Shown piece after piece: positions 33,498 through 44,800 of a stretch of 64,000 nucleotides of DNA. Source of the stretch: Mesorhabditis belari (taxonomy: Eukaryota > Nematoda > Chromadorea > Rhabditida > Rhabditidae); the NCBI GenBank assembly GCA_958450365.1, contig CAUEEP010000902.1:620001-684000 (forward strand), written 5' to 3'. The notes beneath the pieces are model-generated. The model searched no databases and was not told the origin of the DNA. It saw only the letters and a program-made list of their open reading frames with translations. Position 1 is the first letter of the stretch. Each line of letters starts with the position of its first letter. The translations under genes and the position numbers were made by a program.

Positions 33498-35866
33498 TCA
33501 CCATTGTGAGTGATAGTGCGCAAAATAGAGATCCCTAGCTTTTCCCTCCAAATTCAACAAATCTTTTGTTTGTTCGATTCGTTTGTTCTCATTTTTCACG
33601 ATGATCGTGTAAACGATCCACGGAGAGAAAGCGGTGAAATACATTGGACACTGAAAAGAGGGCATTAGGGGCATTAACATACGATTTTTCGGTACTCTTT
33701 GGTTAAGGGCGCGTTAGAATTTGTCGCTCTGCAATCTAGAAATGCGAGTGACTAGTGAGCCGGGAAAGAACGAGCTTACTGTTAATGGAACCCGCTCAAT
33801 GATGCTACTTCCTCCATGGTTTTCCCACTCAAGCGTTCAGACTATTGTTGAAACTCTTGCAGTTAGTTACAGTAACTAACTGAATTAGTTTTGCCGAGAC
33901 GTAGAATAGCCCAGCAATACAAAAGTGACCTTTTGCTTTTGTATTGCTGGGCTATTCTGTGACCGGTAACCTTTTGCTCCCTCCTGATAACCGAAAAGAG
34001 TACCAATCTTTCTCTATGACTTCACTAAGGACTTACAAAAACGAATCCACCCACAGCCGATTGAATCGGATCTTGAAGATTCAGATAACGCCACCCAAAG
34101 AAGACGAAAGTGTAGAATAGATACATGAATGCGTGAAAAAGGCTAGAATTTGATTTTTGAGTTAAACTTTGATTCTGTAGATATGAGTCATAAAATAAGC
34201 CCCTAAAAAGCTAAAATAAGGATGTTGTAAGCAAAAAGCTTTGTTTATTTTACTTTTGACGTTTAAAACTAAAGACTAGCCATCCTCATTTACCTGTATG
34301 GCAGAAAGAGTCGCATCGTTGAGATCAATTGTCGTCGTGTCAGATTCACACAGACATCGAACGATCGCTTCGCTCTATACATTTCCTGATTTCACTATTG
34401 AGAACAACAGGACATGTGCACTAGAGCTGTTCATTTTCAGTCTGATTGTCAATGGATGTACAACGGAAAAACGAGATTTGACCCCTTCAGCAGCTACTTT
34501 TCTGGGATTTCTTGCTACCAGAATGTAAAGCTTTTCAAGCTCCATCTTTTATTCTAAAAAAACCCTGGAAAAGTAAATGATGAAGGGGTCAAATCTTATT
34601 TTTCCGTTGTACACCTATTGAAAATCAGACCGAAAATGAGCAGGTTTAGTGTGTACCCTTTTCTCTAGACTAACCGATTCTCCTTTTCGTATTCCCTCAT
34701 CAGCCACAGAGAGATGCCTATCGTCAGCATTTCCATAACGCATGTCACCTTTGTCTCCGTATCTGAATTGTTCGTGGCACCTCGACAGAAGGAAACTTGC
34801 ACATCTGGCACTACAATGCCGGCGATTTTCCAATAGAATTCCGAGCACGAAAGCAATAGCTTAAAATGAACTGCTAATTACGGGACGTGCTTTGAGACCA
34901 CCTAGTGCAAACGATTCCTACAGCAAACGAACCGCTATCGTGGTAATTCCCTGTTGAATGGCCGTTTCCCTGTTTTGCACTCTTGCCCCACCGAAGAAAG
35001 TGAGTATTCGAAAAACGACCAACGACATGTTCAATGTCGGCAAAGTGAACACCGAAAACGTGTAGGAAAGCCGCGAATAGTAGCACAATTTGTATGAAAT
35101 CTTGGCCATACAAGACAGTTGAGTGAGATGGAGAACGAGGAACATTCCCTGTAAGTGGAAATGGGTGAAACTCTTTCTGAAATCATGACTGACTTGCTTC
35201 AGTAACAAGATTCACGTTTGGAAGCCCCCGAATTTCCCACTAGGAAAAGTCGTCTGGTTAAGAAGTTTGGCAGCTTTTCACGAGGATTTTGAATGTGCAA
35301 TTACTTTTAGAACAAGAAAAAGGATACAGAGACGGCCACCTTAACTTAGCAACATTTCGTAGAAAGGAGGCAAAAGCCCATCTCACTCGTTATTGAACAT
35401 TTGATACCCGCCCCTTTGCCATTGGCAATCTAACTTTGAGCGCAAATATTCTGGTATCGGGCTGTCGACTTTAAATATTCAATGTATTATTAGATGCGCC
35501 AATTCTTTCTCTGTCGACTGGTACAAAAACTATTTTAAATTGGACAGCCCAATACCAAGATATTTAAGCCCAAAATTAGATTGCCAATGGCAAGGAAGCG
35601 GAGCGCGTATCAAATATTTCACAATCCATTCCACCACTCACCATTGCGTAAATCATGGCGACGGCTTGTTGTAAATGTATCAGATAGCAGCAAATGATGT
35701 GCTCCTTGAAGGTCGAATCGAGTAGAACCGAGGAAAATGTCCGTCTAGCCGTTGAAACGAGCGCCGTGATGGCCATTGAGGCAAAGGTGATCTGACCGAT
35801 GAACATGAACTTGAGATAGAGATTTTCGGAGAACAGCGATATCGTTGGACACTCGGTTGCGTTCAT
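33498..35866 (-). CDS. Sra-superfamily 7TM chemoreceptor, right-arm copy (complete)
   Basis: Exons 35866-35642, 35148-34929, 34870-34671, 34385-34294, 34142-34037, 33650-33498; same lengths and phases as the left-arm gene, 331 aa. Exons 4-6 are nearly identical to the left arm (one A-to-V change in an overlapping frame), while exons 1-3 carry several replacements (ISLFSENL for ISIFSESL; TALVSTARR for TAIVATARR). It lacks the intron 2 MITE and has 10 bp extra in intron 3 (GCTCCATCTTTTATTC). No stops. It appears to be a functional paralogue by sequence. Confidence 0.8.
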
Positions 35867-36601
35867 TTTTGGAATGCCTTGGAACGGAGTTAAAAGATCA
35901 GAAAAATCGGACGAAAATTCTCGAAAATGAATCAGACGCGCGCTTTTCACAATTTTTTTTGACTAAAAGTCATATTCTAGAATAATTATGATCTTTCTTC
36001 CCCTACAACTCGCATTCCCTTGAGACAAGTAAATGAAGCCGCGTGTGATCTTTGAAACCGTTTAAACCTTTCGCTTCCCTGTTTGGAGACATTCTGAACT
36101 GTTCAAAAGTCGTCACCAATATTTTGTTTTTAAGTAAAGTTCGAATAAACGTTCGTCATCGTTCGCTAGTGTCATTAGTTTGAGGTACGGGTTTAAGCGT
36201 GAACGCCGAAGTTGAAAAACTATAAAGGAACTATAAAGGAACTAAATAGGAACTATAAAGGAACCAAATAGGAACTATAAAGGAAAAAGTTGAAGTTGAA
36301 AAACAGGGAACTCGTTTCAAATTATAAAGTTCCTTATTTCGCAAAAATACATGCACGGTACGTGTGTAAATTGGGTGTGTAAATTGAACGATTTTTCGGC
36401 GTAAGAGTTGCAAAAAAACATTGCATTCGCATACTTTCTTGGGTGCAAATCAAATGACTCAATTTCAAAATATATTGAGTTTCCAATGGTCAAAACATCA
36501 TTAAAAAACAGCACATTGTCCGATGGTGCTAAAAGACAAACATTTCCCATTCAAAACAGAAAGTAATGCCAAAATATTTATTGCTCATTCAATGTGTTTT
36601 T

Positions 36602-36753
36602 TCATGGTTCGGGTCCCCAATCTGCGTATTTCTCGAACGAGGCTCCTCCATCACAATCCGCACACATATTCGAGTAGGCTCCATCGTCACGGATCTCCCA
36701 GCTCGTCACGTCATTTCCATCGACGCCCTCGTTGTTTCCCGGACCGTCACAGC
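36602..36753 (-). CDS. terminal exon of an unrecognised Cys- and Asp-rich protein
   Basis: After a TTTTACAG acceptor it reads CDGPGNNEGVDGNDVTSWEI, then RDDGAYSNMCADCDGGASFE, ending WGPEP and stop. Composition suggests an extracellular domain. No partner exons were found on the minus strand nearby. Not recognised. Confidence 0.4.
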
Positions 36754-36949
36754 CTGTAAAATAATATACTTTAAACATTAAGCCTTTTAAAAATGTGCCT
36801 TTAAAGCTTATCCACAAGTTTTGCAAACAAGTCTTTTCGCCTCTTTTTCATAATTCTTTTTGAAACCAACGAATGCACCAGTTGAACTACGGTTTATTCC
36901 ATTAGAAAGGTAAATCATTTTTCTACACTATTCGTTCCTAGGTATAAAC

Positions 36950-37270
36950 GGATGTGGACTAGAATTTGGGTTAAGTTAAAGAGAGTGGATCCCTTTTGAT
37001 ATCCCGCCATCTCTAACACCCCGACAACCCAACTCAACTCCTCCAACGTATTAGAGGGGAGTCCCTGCGAAATGACCGACCTGTACTGCAGTTGCATAGA
37101 CCCGGAAGATATGTATCTTTATTTACAGTAGTATAATAAGACGAATAGATTACAAATAAGTGTAAGGGGAAGGGGGGACTCCAAATGAGAGTCTCACTTG
37201 TCCTCCTAGGCAATCCCAAGGACCGCCCCTTCTCGACAATAAAAGGGATAAGCACAGGGGAGGACACATT
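36950..37270 (-). other. possible solo LTR fragment
   Basis: The minus strand starts TGTCCTCCCC and contains a poly(A)-like AATAAAG about 100 bases downstream. No internal retroelement genes and no second LTR are seen. Weak call; it may be another repeat. Confidence 0.2.
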
Positions 37271-38117
37271 TGCATAAGAATAGACAAATCATTCAATAAT
37301 AACAATAGTAACTAAAATATCAGTTTGGCTCGGAGCTGACAGTGCTCTAAAATCTTTGTTTCTAAAGTGATCGCTTTGAAATTTTACCAATAAGTTTCTG
37401 TATTAGTAGCGACTTTTCACTAAATACGACTTGACTATATTATCCGTTTGAAGTGGTTTTTTGGAAAGCAGCTCTTTTTAGATATGTGCCGTTTTGCTCG
37501 TATAACTTTATTTCTCCCTTCATCAATTAAGGATCTTTTTGGCACGTAAAAATGAGAAGAATCTGAGCTTTCGATTAATATATAATAGCCCTACCTAAGT
37601 TTTGACTAAGACCTATAGTTTTGGAGAAACGGGCAAAAAATTACTACCTGACATCTCATTAGAACCTATTAGAACCTATTAGAATTCGATTAATCCATTA
37701 GAATTTGCAAATGGTTAAGTACCCGTGCATATGACCATGGATGTGACCAGGCCCCAATTTTCCAGACCTGGTTCTCTTTTACATTTGGTTCCCACACATG
37801 GTATTCTTCATTAGACCCCGAAAATTCGTGGCCGGGACCGGGAAAAGTGGACGGAATCGGCACTTTGGGCCTTTTTAGCACAACCCTGGACGTGACCTAA
37901 CCAAACATGTGTGAATCAGGAGCTCTACGCAACAATACGAATAACGGAAATTGAGCTACACGACTCTCCAATATCCAGTTTTCAGTACTGTTAAGAGCGT
38001 TTAGGAACGTCATATAGCTCCATTTTTATTATTTGGATTTTTTGCGCTGAGGTACAGATTCGAATCTGCACATTCTAGAAACTGTTCATTTATCCATCAA
38101 TATCCAGCTACATTCAG

Positions 38118-39023
38118 AAGCAAATGTTCGTCGATCCAATCGAGCATTGTCTCCTTTCTAGATGGCCGGCATCTCTGTTGCTCAATGTCTCATCAACTAT
38201 TGTAGTCTTGATTGCAATCGTTTGTTTTGTCGGCTTTTTGGTTATCATGAAACAACACTTCGGTGCATTGAAAAGAACCGTTTCTCTCTCACAAATCACG
38301 ATTCAGAAACAGAAATTATTTCTGAGGAACAGCTTGATACAGGTTTGTGATTAGGTGGCGAAGAATGAAATGCGATTTTTGTTTTTGCGTCAACTTCAAC
38401 CCTTCATATCTCAGCGATTATTCAACCAAATTCCATTCTCTTTTTTTCGTTTTGCGCCTTTGACATCCCTATATAATCCATCGTCTTTTCTGAATAAGTT
38501 ATCGGCGGAAAATGCCCAGAAACTTTTTAGACTTTTTAGAAAAACTCTTATGAAAAGCCAATTTTTTGTAAAAACGTTACTTTTCATAAGTTTTTACAAA
38601 ACAAAAAACCGCATTTCGGTCATAAAAACAATAAAACAATTCGTAAAAGTAACTAGTTTCCATTTTCAGCTCTCGATCCCAGTTATTTTCTTCTCAGTTT
38701 CCATTTTTGCTCGACAAATCGCGTTGATTTTCGTTGTTTCTGATGGTTTGTTTAGATATTTTCAGTAAATGATCGTTAAAATGAAGTTTTAAAAAAGTTT
38801 CGCAATACGGGTTTTTTATATTTTGCACAGAACTTCTGCCAATTCATTATCTCATCTTTTAGCAGTGATCGACGTCATCAATTTCATCCAGAGCTTTTAC
38901 GGTTCAATTTTCACGATCACCACGATGGCTATTTATGCACCGTATCGACATTTTGTGATCGAAAGATTTAGATGTCAGAAAATGAGAGTCGAATCAAGGG
39001 TCACATCGGGAAATCAGCATTGA
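38118..39023 (+). pseudogene. Str/Srh-type chemoreceptor, 3' three exons, right arm
   Basis: Exons 38118-38342, 38670-38745, 38863-39023, all in phase. Exon 1: KQMFVDPIEHCLLSRW, then VSSTIVVLIAIVCFVGFLVI (membrane segment) and TIQKQKLFLRNSLIQ, the loop before TM6 typical of Str/Srh/Sri receptors (Qkqlf...LiiQ). Exon 2: LSIPVIFFSVSIFARQIALI. Exon 3: AVIDVINFIQSFYGSIF and APYRHFVIERF, then stop. Exons for TM1-4 were not found upstream, so it is a 5'-truncated gene or the upstream exons are too diverged to see. The visible part has no stops. Confidence 0.6.
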
Positions 39024-39092
39024 GAAGTTTCATCTTGGAAATCAAGGAGGGATTAATAAAGATTAATAAAGATTAATAAAGATTAATAAAGA

Positions 39093-39377
39093 TTAATAAC
39101 ATTTGTTCACACGAATCATGTGGTACAAACAATATACAAGCACAACCCCTAAGCCGTAAATGTAGGAAAGAAAAGAAACCCATTTGTATGAAGAAAGAAC
39201 TAATAATCTAGCCGGTGAGATTGAACCCTTGGCCTCTCGACTAAGATACAGAGTTCTTAGCCAGTCGTGAAAATTGAACCGTAAAAACTCTGGATGAAAT
39301 TGATGACGTCGATCACTGCTAAAAGATGAGATAATGAATTGGCAGAAGTTCTGTGCAAAATATAAACAACCAGTCAA
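39093..39377. repeat. inverted partial exon copy with tRNA-like insert, right arm
   Basis: Mirror of 25114-25400. 39268-39377 repeats inverted the start of receptor exon 3; 39208-39266 holds GTGAGATTGAACCCTTGG, the complement of a tRNA B-box. A GATTAATAAA unit is repeated about five times at 39050-39100, versus about three in the left arm. Confidence 0.6.
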
Positions 39378-39692
39378 CCATGGCGGCTTTTATTAATGTA
39401 AAGAAAATAAAAGCTCGGCACATGGCAAGCTTGTGAGCTGTAAGAAATGTTTTTTGTCCTTTCACAAGTAATCTGCTCTAATTGATGATATTACATTGAA
39501 AAGTTTTTAGTTTTTATTCACTAATATAAATATAACAAATGAACTGGTGAAAGAATTTTTGTTTCACTTGTCATTATTTATACCTGTTGAGATGAACTCT
39601 GACAAAGAAACCAGTTCGAAGATCGATCGGGGATTTGTTCGGAGCCCAATGTATCTGAAATGTGATGTACAACTTTAGTACTAATATATATA

Positions 39693-40213
39693 TTAGGTTG
39701 ATGCAAAAGTCTTTTTCATTTTTTTCGTACTTCTGTTAAAAAGTAACAAATTCACGAATTAATCTATAGTTTGCTCTATAAAAAAAGTGTTTTTTTGTTC
39801 AATTTGCATTTTTTTAAATGAATTTCGGTTCACTTTCAAGCAAATTCGAGAGTGAAAAACGCCTTTTTCGTAAAAATCTATAAAAAACTCTACGGAAAAA
39901 TTGGCTGAATGAATTTCTCTGAAATTTTGGCGAAATATCAAACTTTTTTTTCTCTATCTTTTATCTATTGACACGAAGATAGGTTTTCTTTAGCTAAGGT
40001 GTCTAAACCGCATCATCGAGTTAGCCCTTTTTGACTACCCGACTTCATACTCTCAAGAAAATCCAGGCATTAAATATTTTTAAACCCGTTTTAATGTTAT
40101 TTTGCAGAAAAATAATTGGTTTTTCTAATGAAATCAACCGTAGTTTAATTCGTGCATTTGTTGGCTTGAAACGGCAGACGAAAAGGAACGAAAAGACTTA
40201 TGCATCAACCTAA
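39693..40213. repeat. MITE family 4, right arm
   Basis: Mirror of 24278-24798, same TA-flanked ends, few base differences (GTCTTTTTCATTTTTTTCG at one end here). Confidence 0.85.
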
Positions 40214-40956
40214 TATATAGATGTGGTTGAATACTGACTTTAACTCCATCAATGTTATCACGAGTTTCATTGTAGGTGGTGGCCGATTGATCAGTCTGCC
40301 TGTAAATGTTGACTGGATGGCTTGGAATTTTTGAGCAGCATGGGAGAATCAGCCCTGATTCTTTTAAAATCATTTGAAAGCGAATGGCGGCATTTTTTTT
40401 TCCTTGGTCCATGGACCAATCTTGCTGATTCTGGTACAAAACTACGCCAAATTAGCTCTAGTTTCTAAAAAAGGAAATCGTTTGCAAAAATATTAAGTTT
40501 AAAGAGAGTTATTGTCAAAAAAAAACCAAAACTTTTCCACCACTTTAAACTCAAAAACCCTTTATTTTACAAATACCTTTCAAGCCAAGTCTCATTCCTG
40601 AAGGTGATGCTCAGATTTCCATTAAAAAAGTCAATCACTTCGACCGTTAGATAAATTTTGAATGAATCTGAAAAAACCCTAACTGTTGATGATCTTTTGT
40701 AAATCTAAAATAAATCATTTACCACAAATGATGGACTGGGTAAAATTCGAGAGATATTTGTCTTGGTAAACTAAAATTAAAAGTTTAAAAAATATGAATA
40801 GTCACATGCTGTTTGGATATTCGAATGGGTTTTGGTAGCCGTTCGAAGTGAAAAGCGTCACTCCATTACAAAGCTTCAGCGTTCTCGTGAAAACGTTGTT
40901 GAAGGCTAGAAGTTGTTTGGATGTAAAATTATGAGAAACAAATTTTTACACTTTAC

Positions 40957-41808
40957 GGGAGTGGGACAAATGCGACCTTTTTTTGCGCACCTGGACATTT
41001 GCGCACCTGGACATTTGCGCACCCGGACATTTGCGCACCCGGACATTTGCGCACCCGGACATTTGCGCACCCGGACATTTGCGCACCCGGACATTTGCGC
41101 ACCCGGACATTTGCGCACCCGGACATTGGCACCCGAATGGCACCCGACATTGGACCGACATGCACCCGAATTTGACCCGGAATGGACCCGGGCACCGAAG
41201 ACCCGAACCCGGAACGAGACCCGGGCCCGGCGCGCACCCGGACAGCACCCGGAATTTGCCACCGGACATTTGCGCACCCGGACATTTGCGCACCCGGACA
41301 TTTGCGCACCCGGACATTTGCGCACCCGGACATTTGCGCACCCGGACATTTGCGCACCCGGACATTTGCGCACCTTCTTTCGCGTTTTAAAAAAGCTCTA
41401 AAAGCTAATATTAACCAATTTCTATTCCAAAAATTGTTTTTCTAGGTAATTTTAGGGCGTAGAATCGAAATTTTGACATATCAGAGCTTGTGGAAACAAA
41501 CGGACGGAGTTATACAAAGGGAAAGATCGACAAATTTCTGTAATTTGATCTAGCCGTTTTGTCTTTCAAATTGGTTCCACACGCTCTGTTATGTCAAAAT
41601 TTGAATTCGACACCCTCAAATTACCTAGAAAAACAACATTTGGAATAGAAATTGGTTAATATTAGCTTTTTAGAGCTTTTTTAAAACGCGAAAAAAGGTG
41701 CGCTAATGGGCAAGGTGCGGAAAAGAAAGGTGCCAAATGTCCGGGTCGCATTTGGTCGCATTTGGTCGCAAAAAAAGGTCGCATTTGTCCCCACTCCCCA
41801 CTTTATTC
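40957..41808. mobile_element. Mutator-like MITE expanded by a 16-bp satellite
   Basis: Ends GGGAGTGGGACAAATGCGAC and mirror, and the same inner arms (TTTTAAAAAAGCTCTAAAAG; AATTGGTTAATATTAGC) as 14290-14742. Unlike that copy, the left arm holds about 17 units of GCACCCGGACATTTGC in two blocks (40985-41130 and 41265-41370), separated by a diverged GC-rich stretch (41130-41260). The smaller copy has one such unit near its end, so the array grew from terminal sequence. ORFs across it are artefacts of the 16-bp unit. Confidence 0.85.
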
Positions 41809-41874
41809 ATAAAACACATGAAAAAGTGGCTTCAGAATTAAATTTACATTAAAAAAACACCTTTTCAAACATAC

Positions 41875-44800
41875 CTGCTGAAAGTAAGGAAAAACCGGGT
41901 GAGCAGTTCGGTGGAATGTGAACACTGTAGAGTTGAGAGTCGAGGTATTGGGGCACAAATGGGTGATCGTCACTGGAAATTCGTTCTCAATAAACGCTGC
42001 GAATGATGCGGCGTCAAAGCACGTTTACGGTAAGCACTTTTACGTCAAAGCACGTTTACGGTGTTGGACCGAGGCTTGGGTTTACCATTGCTAAATTTAG
42101 CAAAAAAGCTAGCATCTAGCAAATTTGCTAAAATTAGCAGACTCACATTTAACAAAATTGTGCGGGTTCACCAGCGCATCTGATAAATTTGGATTTTTGC
42201 AAAAACGGTCAAGCATTAAGCATTAGTAAAGTTTCTAGAGGGTGGCGCAAAGTCTCGGATCTCGAAACCATTTTCCTTCCATTTGTCATCTCTCTATTGT
42301 ACATTCAAGTCTTCGAATTTGTTAGCCAATAACAAATTTACAAATTACAAGTACAATTACAATTAAATTACAAGTACTCTTTTTATTAGAGGTTTATGTG
42401 TTTCAAAATTCACCGAAACACGATGAGTTCTCTTTCCGGGTGTTGCCTCAATGGGTCGGGCGGCCCGGCAATGAACCGATACGAGCAGTATCTGTTGTCT
42501 CGACCCTATTGTACATGCTTGAGATTAAAGTTTTTCTTTTTTTTACCCATCGAAAATCCTCGAGTAAAGTCGACGGTTTGTAATCGGCGGAAAACGAGAT
42601 CCAGGTTTCGCTTGATCGCGGCTCGATGTGGATGGCGAGCTTTGGAATGTCACTGCTACTCGGGTACAACATGAAGTGAATATCATCTGAATATAAGTAT
42701 AGTATTTCAGATTTTATGATGAACACAATGATGTATTTTTATTTTAAGAGCTACTACTAAAAGTAAGTGAACTGTAAAACCTAGATGTAAAATGTTAGCA
42801 AGAAGCCAGCAGAAGCAAGAAGCCGAAGATATGACGTTCTTATTTAATACACTCGTGACCGGGATTTTGGTGATTATGTCGATTTTTGAGCTTTGATCTT
42901 GCCCAAAAAAGTTCACATCTAACAAATCTAACATTCAAAGGCTCATAACTTTCTTCAAGTTCAATATTTCTCAATCTGACTTTAGCCACATGATCCTTGA
43001 ATATTTCTCTTTCTTTTGACACCAAACATGAGTCTATTGGCTAGATGTGAACTTTTTTAGACAAGGCGAAAGCTAAAAAAATCGACGAGACCTCAAGAGT
43101 GAGTGACTTCAATGAAACGGCTCTAATTGAGCTCCTGTAGATCGACAACAAACAATCAACCAGGGCTCTGGGAGGACAACTAAAGGCCTCTCATACATCG
43201 GTGATAACCAATCTCCATTCAATGGAATTGTTTCGAAATTTGGCGCGTGGGTTCCCCATGTGCTCACAGATGTGATGAGATTTCCGCGCCTCACAGTTTC
43301 TGCCACCTTACTCTCCCGGTACACAGATATTCCTTCCTTCCACACATGATTACTAGTGATGAGAAGTGGGTACTTTATGTCAACTATCGGAGACACAAAC
43401 AGTGGATCGGTCTCCGGGGAGCAACCGAAACCTGACCTCAAGCCAGAATTGCGCCAGAAGAAGTTTATGATGTGCATTTGGTAGAATCTGGGTGGAGTAG
43501 TTTATTGGAAGCTGCTGCCTGAAGGCACGACTGTCACAGCTTCCCTGTACTCAGAATAGCTAGATCCAAATCCGAACAAATCACAAAAAATCGGCCAAAT
43601 CATGGAAAGGTCCTTCTCTTGCATGACAAGGCAAGTCCTCATGTTGCAAATTTGACTCAACAAAAATTGAAGGAGCTGGGCTGGGAGTTTTCCCATTGAA
43701 GGAGTCATCCAACCTAGAGCCCTGACCTAGCTGCTTCGAATTTTCATCTTTTCCGGAAGCTGGCTGCAGAACTTGATGGGGAGCACTTCGAAGATCGCGT
43801 CGAGGTCGAAAATTGACCCCGCGACTTCTTTGACGCGCAGCCCAAGAATTCCTGGGAGAAGGGGATCCGTGCTCCAACCCAATAAATGGCAACGAATAAT
43901 AGATAATAATGGCGATTACCTTGAATAAATGTGTGGCTGGGTTTTTTAGAAAAATACTCTGCAAAAAATTCTCACTTTCACCGTCCCACCTAATATTTAG
44001 TTCTAGGCTTCCTTCTATACCTTGCTCACTACCAGTCAAACCTCGAATCCATTCGGATGCTCTAAAAGAGATGGCATTCAGAGAGAAATAGTTTCCATCC
44101 TCAGCGATTAGATAGCCGTTATTGAAAAGTTTTGCCCGACACATGATCACGGCCATAAGGGGGTTATCGGAAGCTGTTCTGTGAATTTTGATTTGACATT
44201 CGAATCTCTCAAAATCCTCACTGTGTTGTGCACATTTTGAATTCCAATGGAAGGCCGTTATACGAGAAGAGCCCATTTGCACAGGTTTCCTAAAGTTTAC
44301 TTACACTTATCTCGACTTTGATCCTAATTTTCTCTATGTTTTTATCAGTAAGTTTACAAAACAGATTCTTTATTTCTTTACTCAAATTTAATATAGATTC
44401 TAATAAAACTAACCATGAGTTGATTCAATTTTTAAATCTTAAATTATAGACCATTTAATTGAATCGAGCCTTTCAGGTAGGTTGTTCAACTTTGACTGAA
44501 AATTTCTTTAGGAAACCTGTGCAAATGGGCTTTGCACAGGTTTCCTAAAGTTTTTGTGTCTACGACGTTTGGTCTCGACATCAATAGCAGCGTAGCGGAA
44601 AGCAGTGGTTTCGCTGAGATCGATTTTCCCGGCGAATTTTCTTGCGAGTTAAGATTTGTTTTTCCCGTTATACACTTATTGATCTCGAGATCGGAAATGC
44701 ACATACACAAACTAGACATTTTTTTGAACTTGTGGCCTCGGAATGAGTCAAGGAAAAAATTTCTTTGAGCCCCTTGCCTTGAGTCTCTTCTTTGAGTCCC

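Larger units (their letters stand above)
36355..38117. other. right-arm-only block
   Basis: Sequence with no mirror in the left arm, between GCAAAAATACATGCACG (36340) and the resumption at 38499. It holds a terminal exon (36602-36753), half a family 4 MITE (36838-36925), an LTR-like stretch (36950-37270) and a stretch at 37720-37905 with GACCATGGATGTGACCAGG at one end and GGACGTGACC at the other. Either inserted here or deleted from the left arm; the Str/Srh exon at 38118 makes deletion on the left more likely. Confidence 0.6.
23811..40680. repeat. 16.9-kb palindrome (inverted duplication), centre near 31.18 kb
   Basis: 23811 onward (AGGGTTTTTTCAGATTCATT) is the reverse complement of the sequence ending at 40680. 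Coordinates of matching features sum to about 64491 near the outer ends, 62600 further in and 62360 at the centre. The steps come from a 2.1-kb right-arm-only block (36355-38498), a MITE present only in the left arm, and minisatellite length. The spacer is 31079-31289. Arms carry GFRP-like, Sra-type and Str/Srh-type genes. Confidence 0.95.

Noticed and set aside
37034..37267. 77-codon ORF in the right-arm-only block
   Set aside because: Lies in an LTR-like repeat stretch; no domain, no conserved copy.
40906..41445. Overlapping ORFs of 87-162 codons in several frames
   Set aside because: Generated by the 16-bp satellite in a MITE; repeats of CPGAQMSG and HPDICAPG are frame-shifted readings of the same unit.
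42396..42674. Plus-strand ORF of 92 codons
   Set aside because: Antisense to two phase-consistent exons of the CUB-like gene.
44532..44768. Plus-strand ORF GLDINSSVAESSGFAEIDFP
   Set aside because: Protein-like, but no splice partners on the plus strand; the minus-strand frame here is also open and fits the CUB-like gene no better. Left unassigned.
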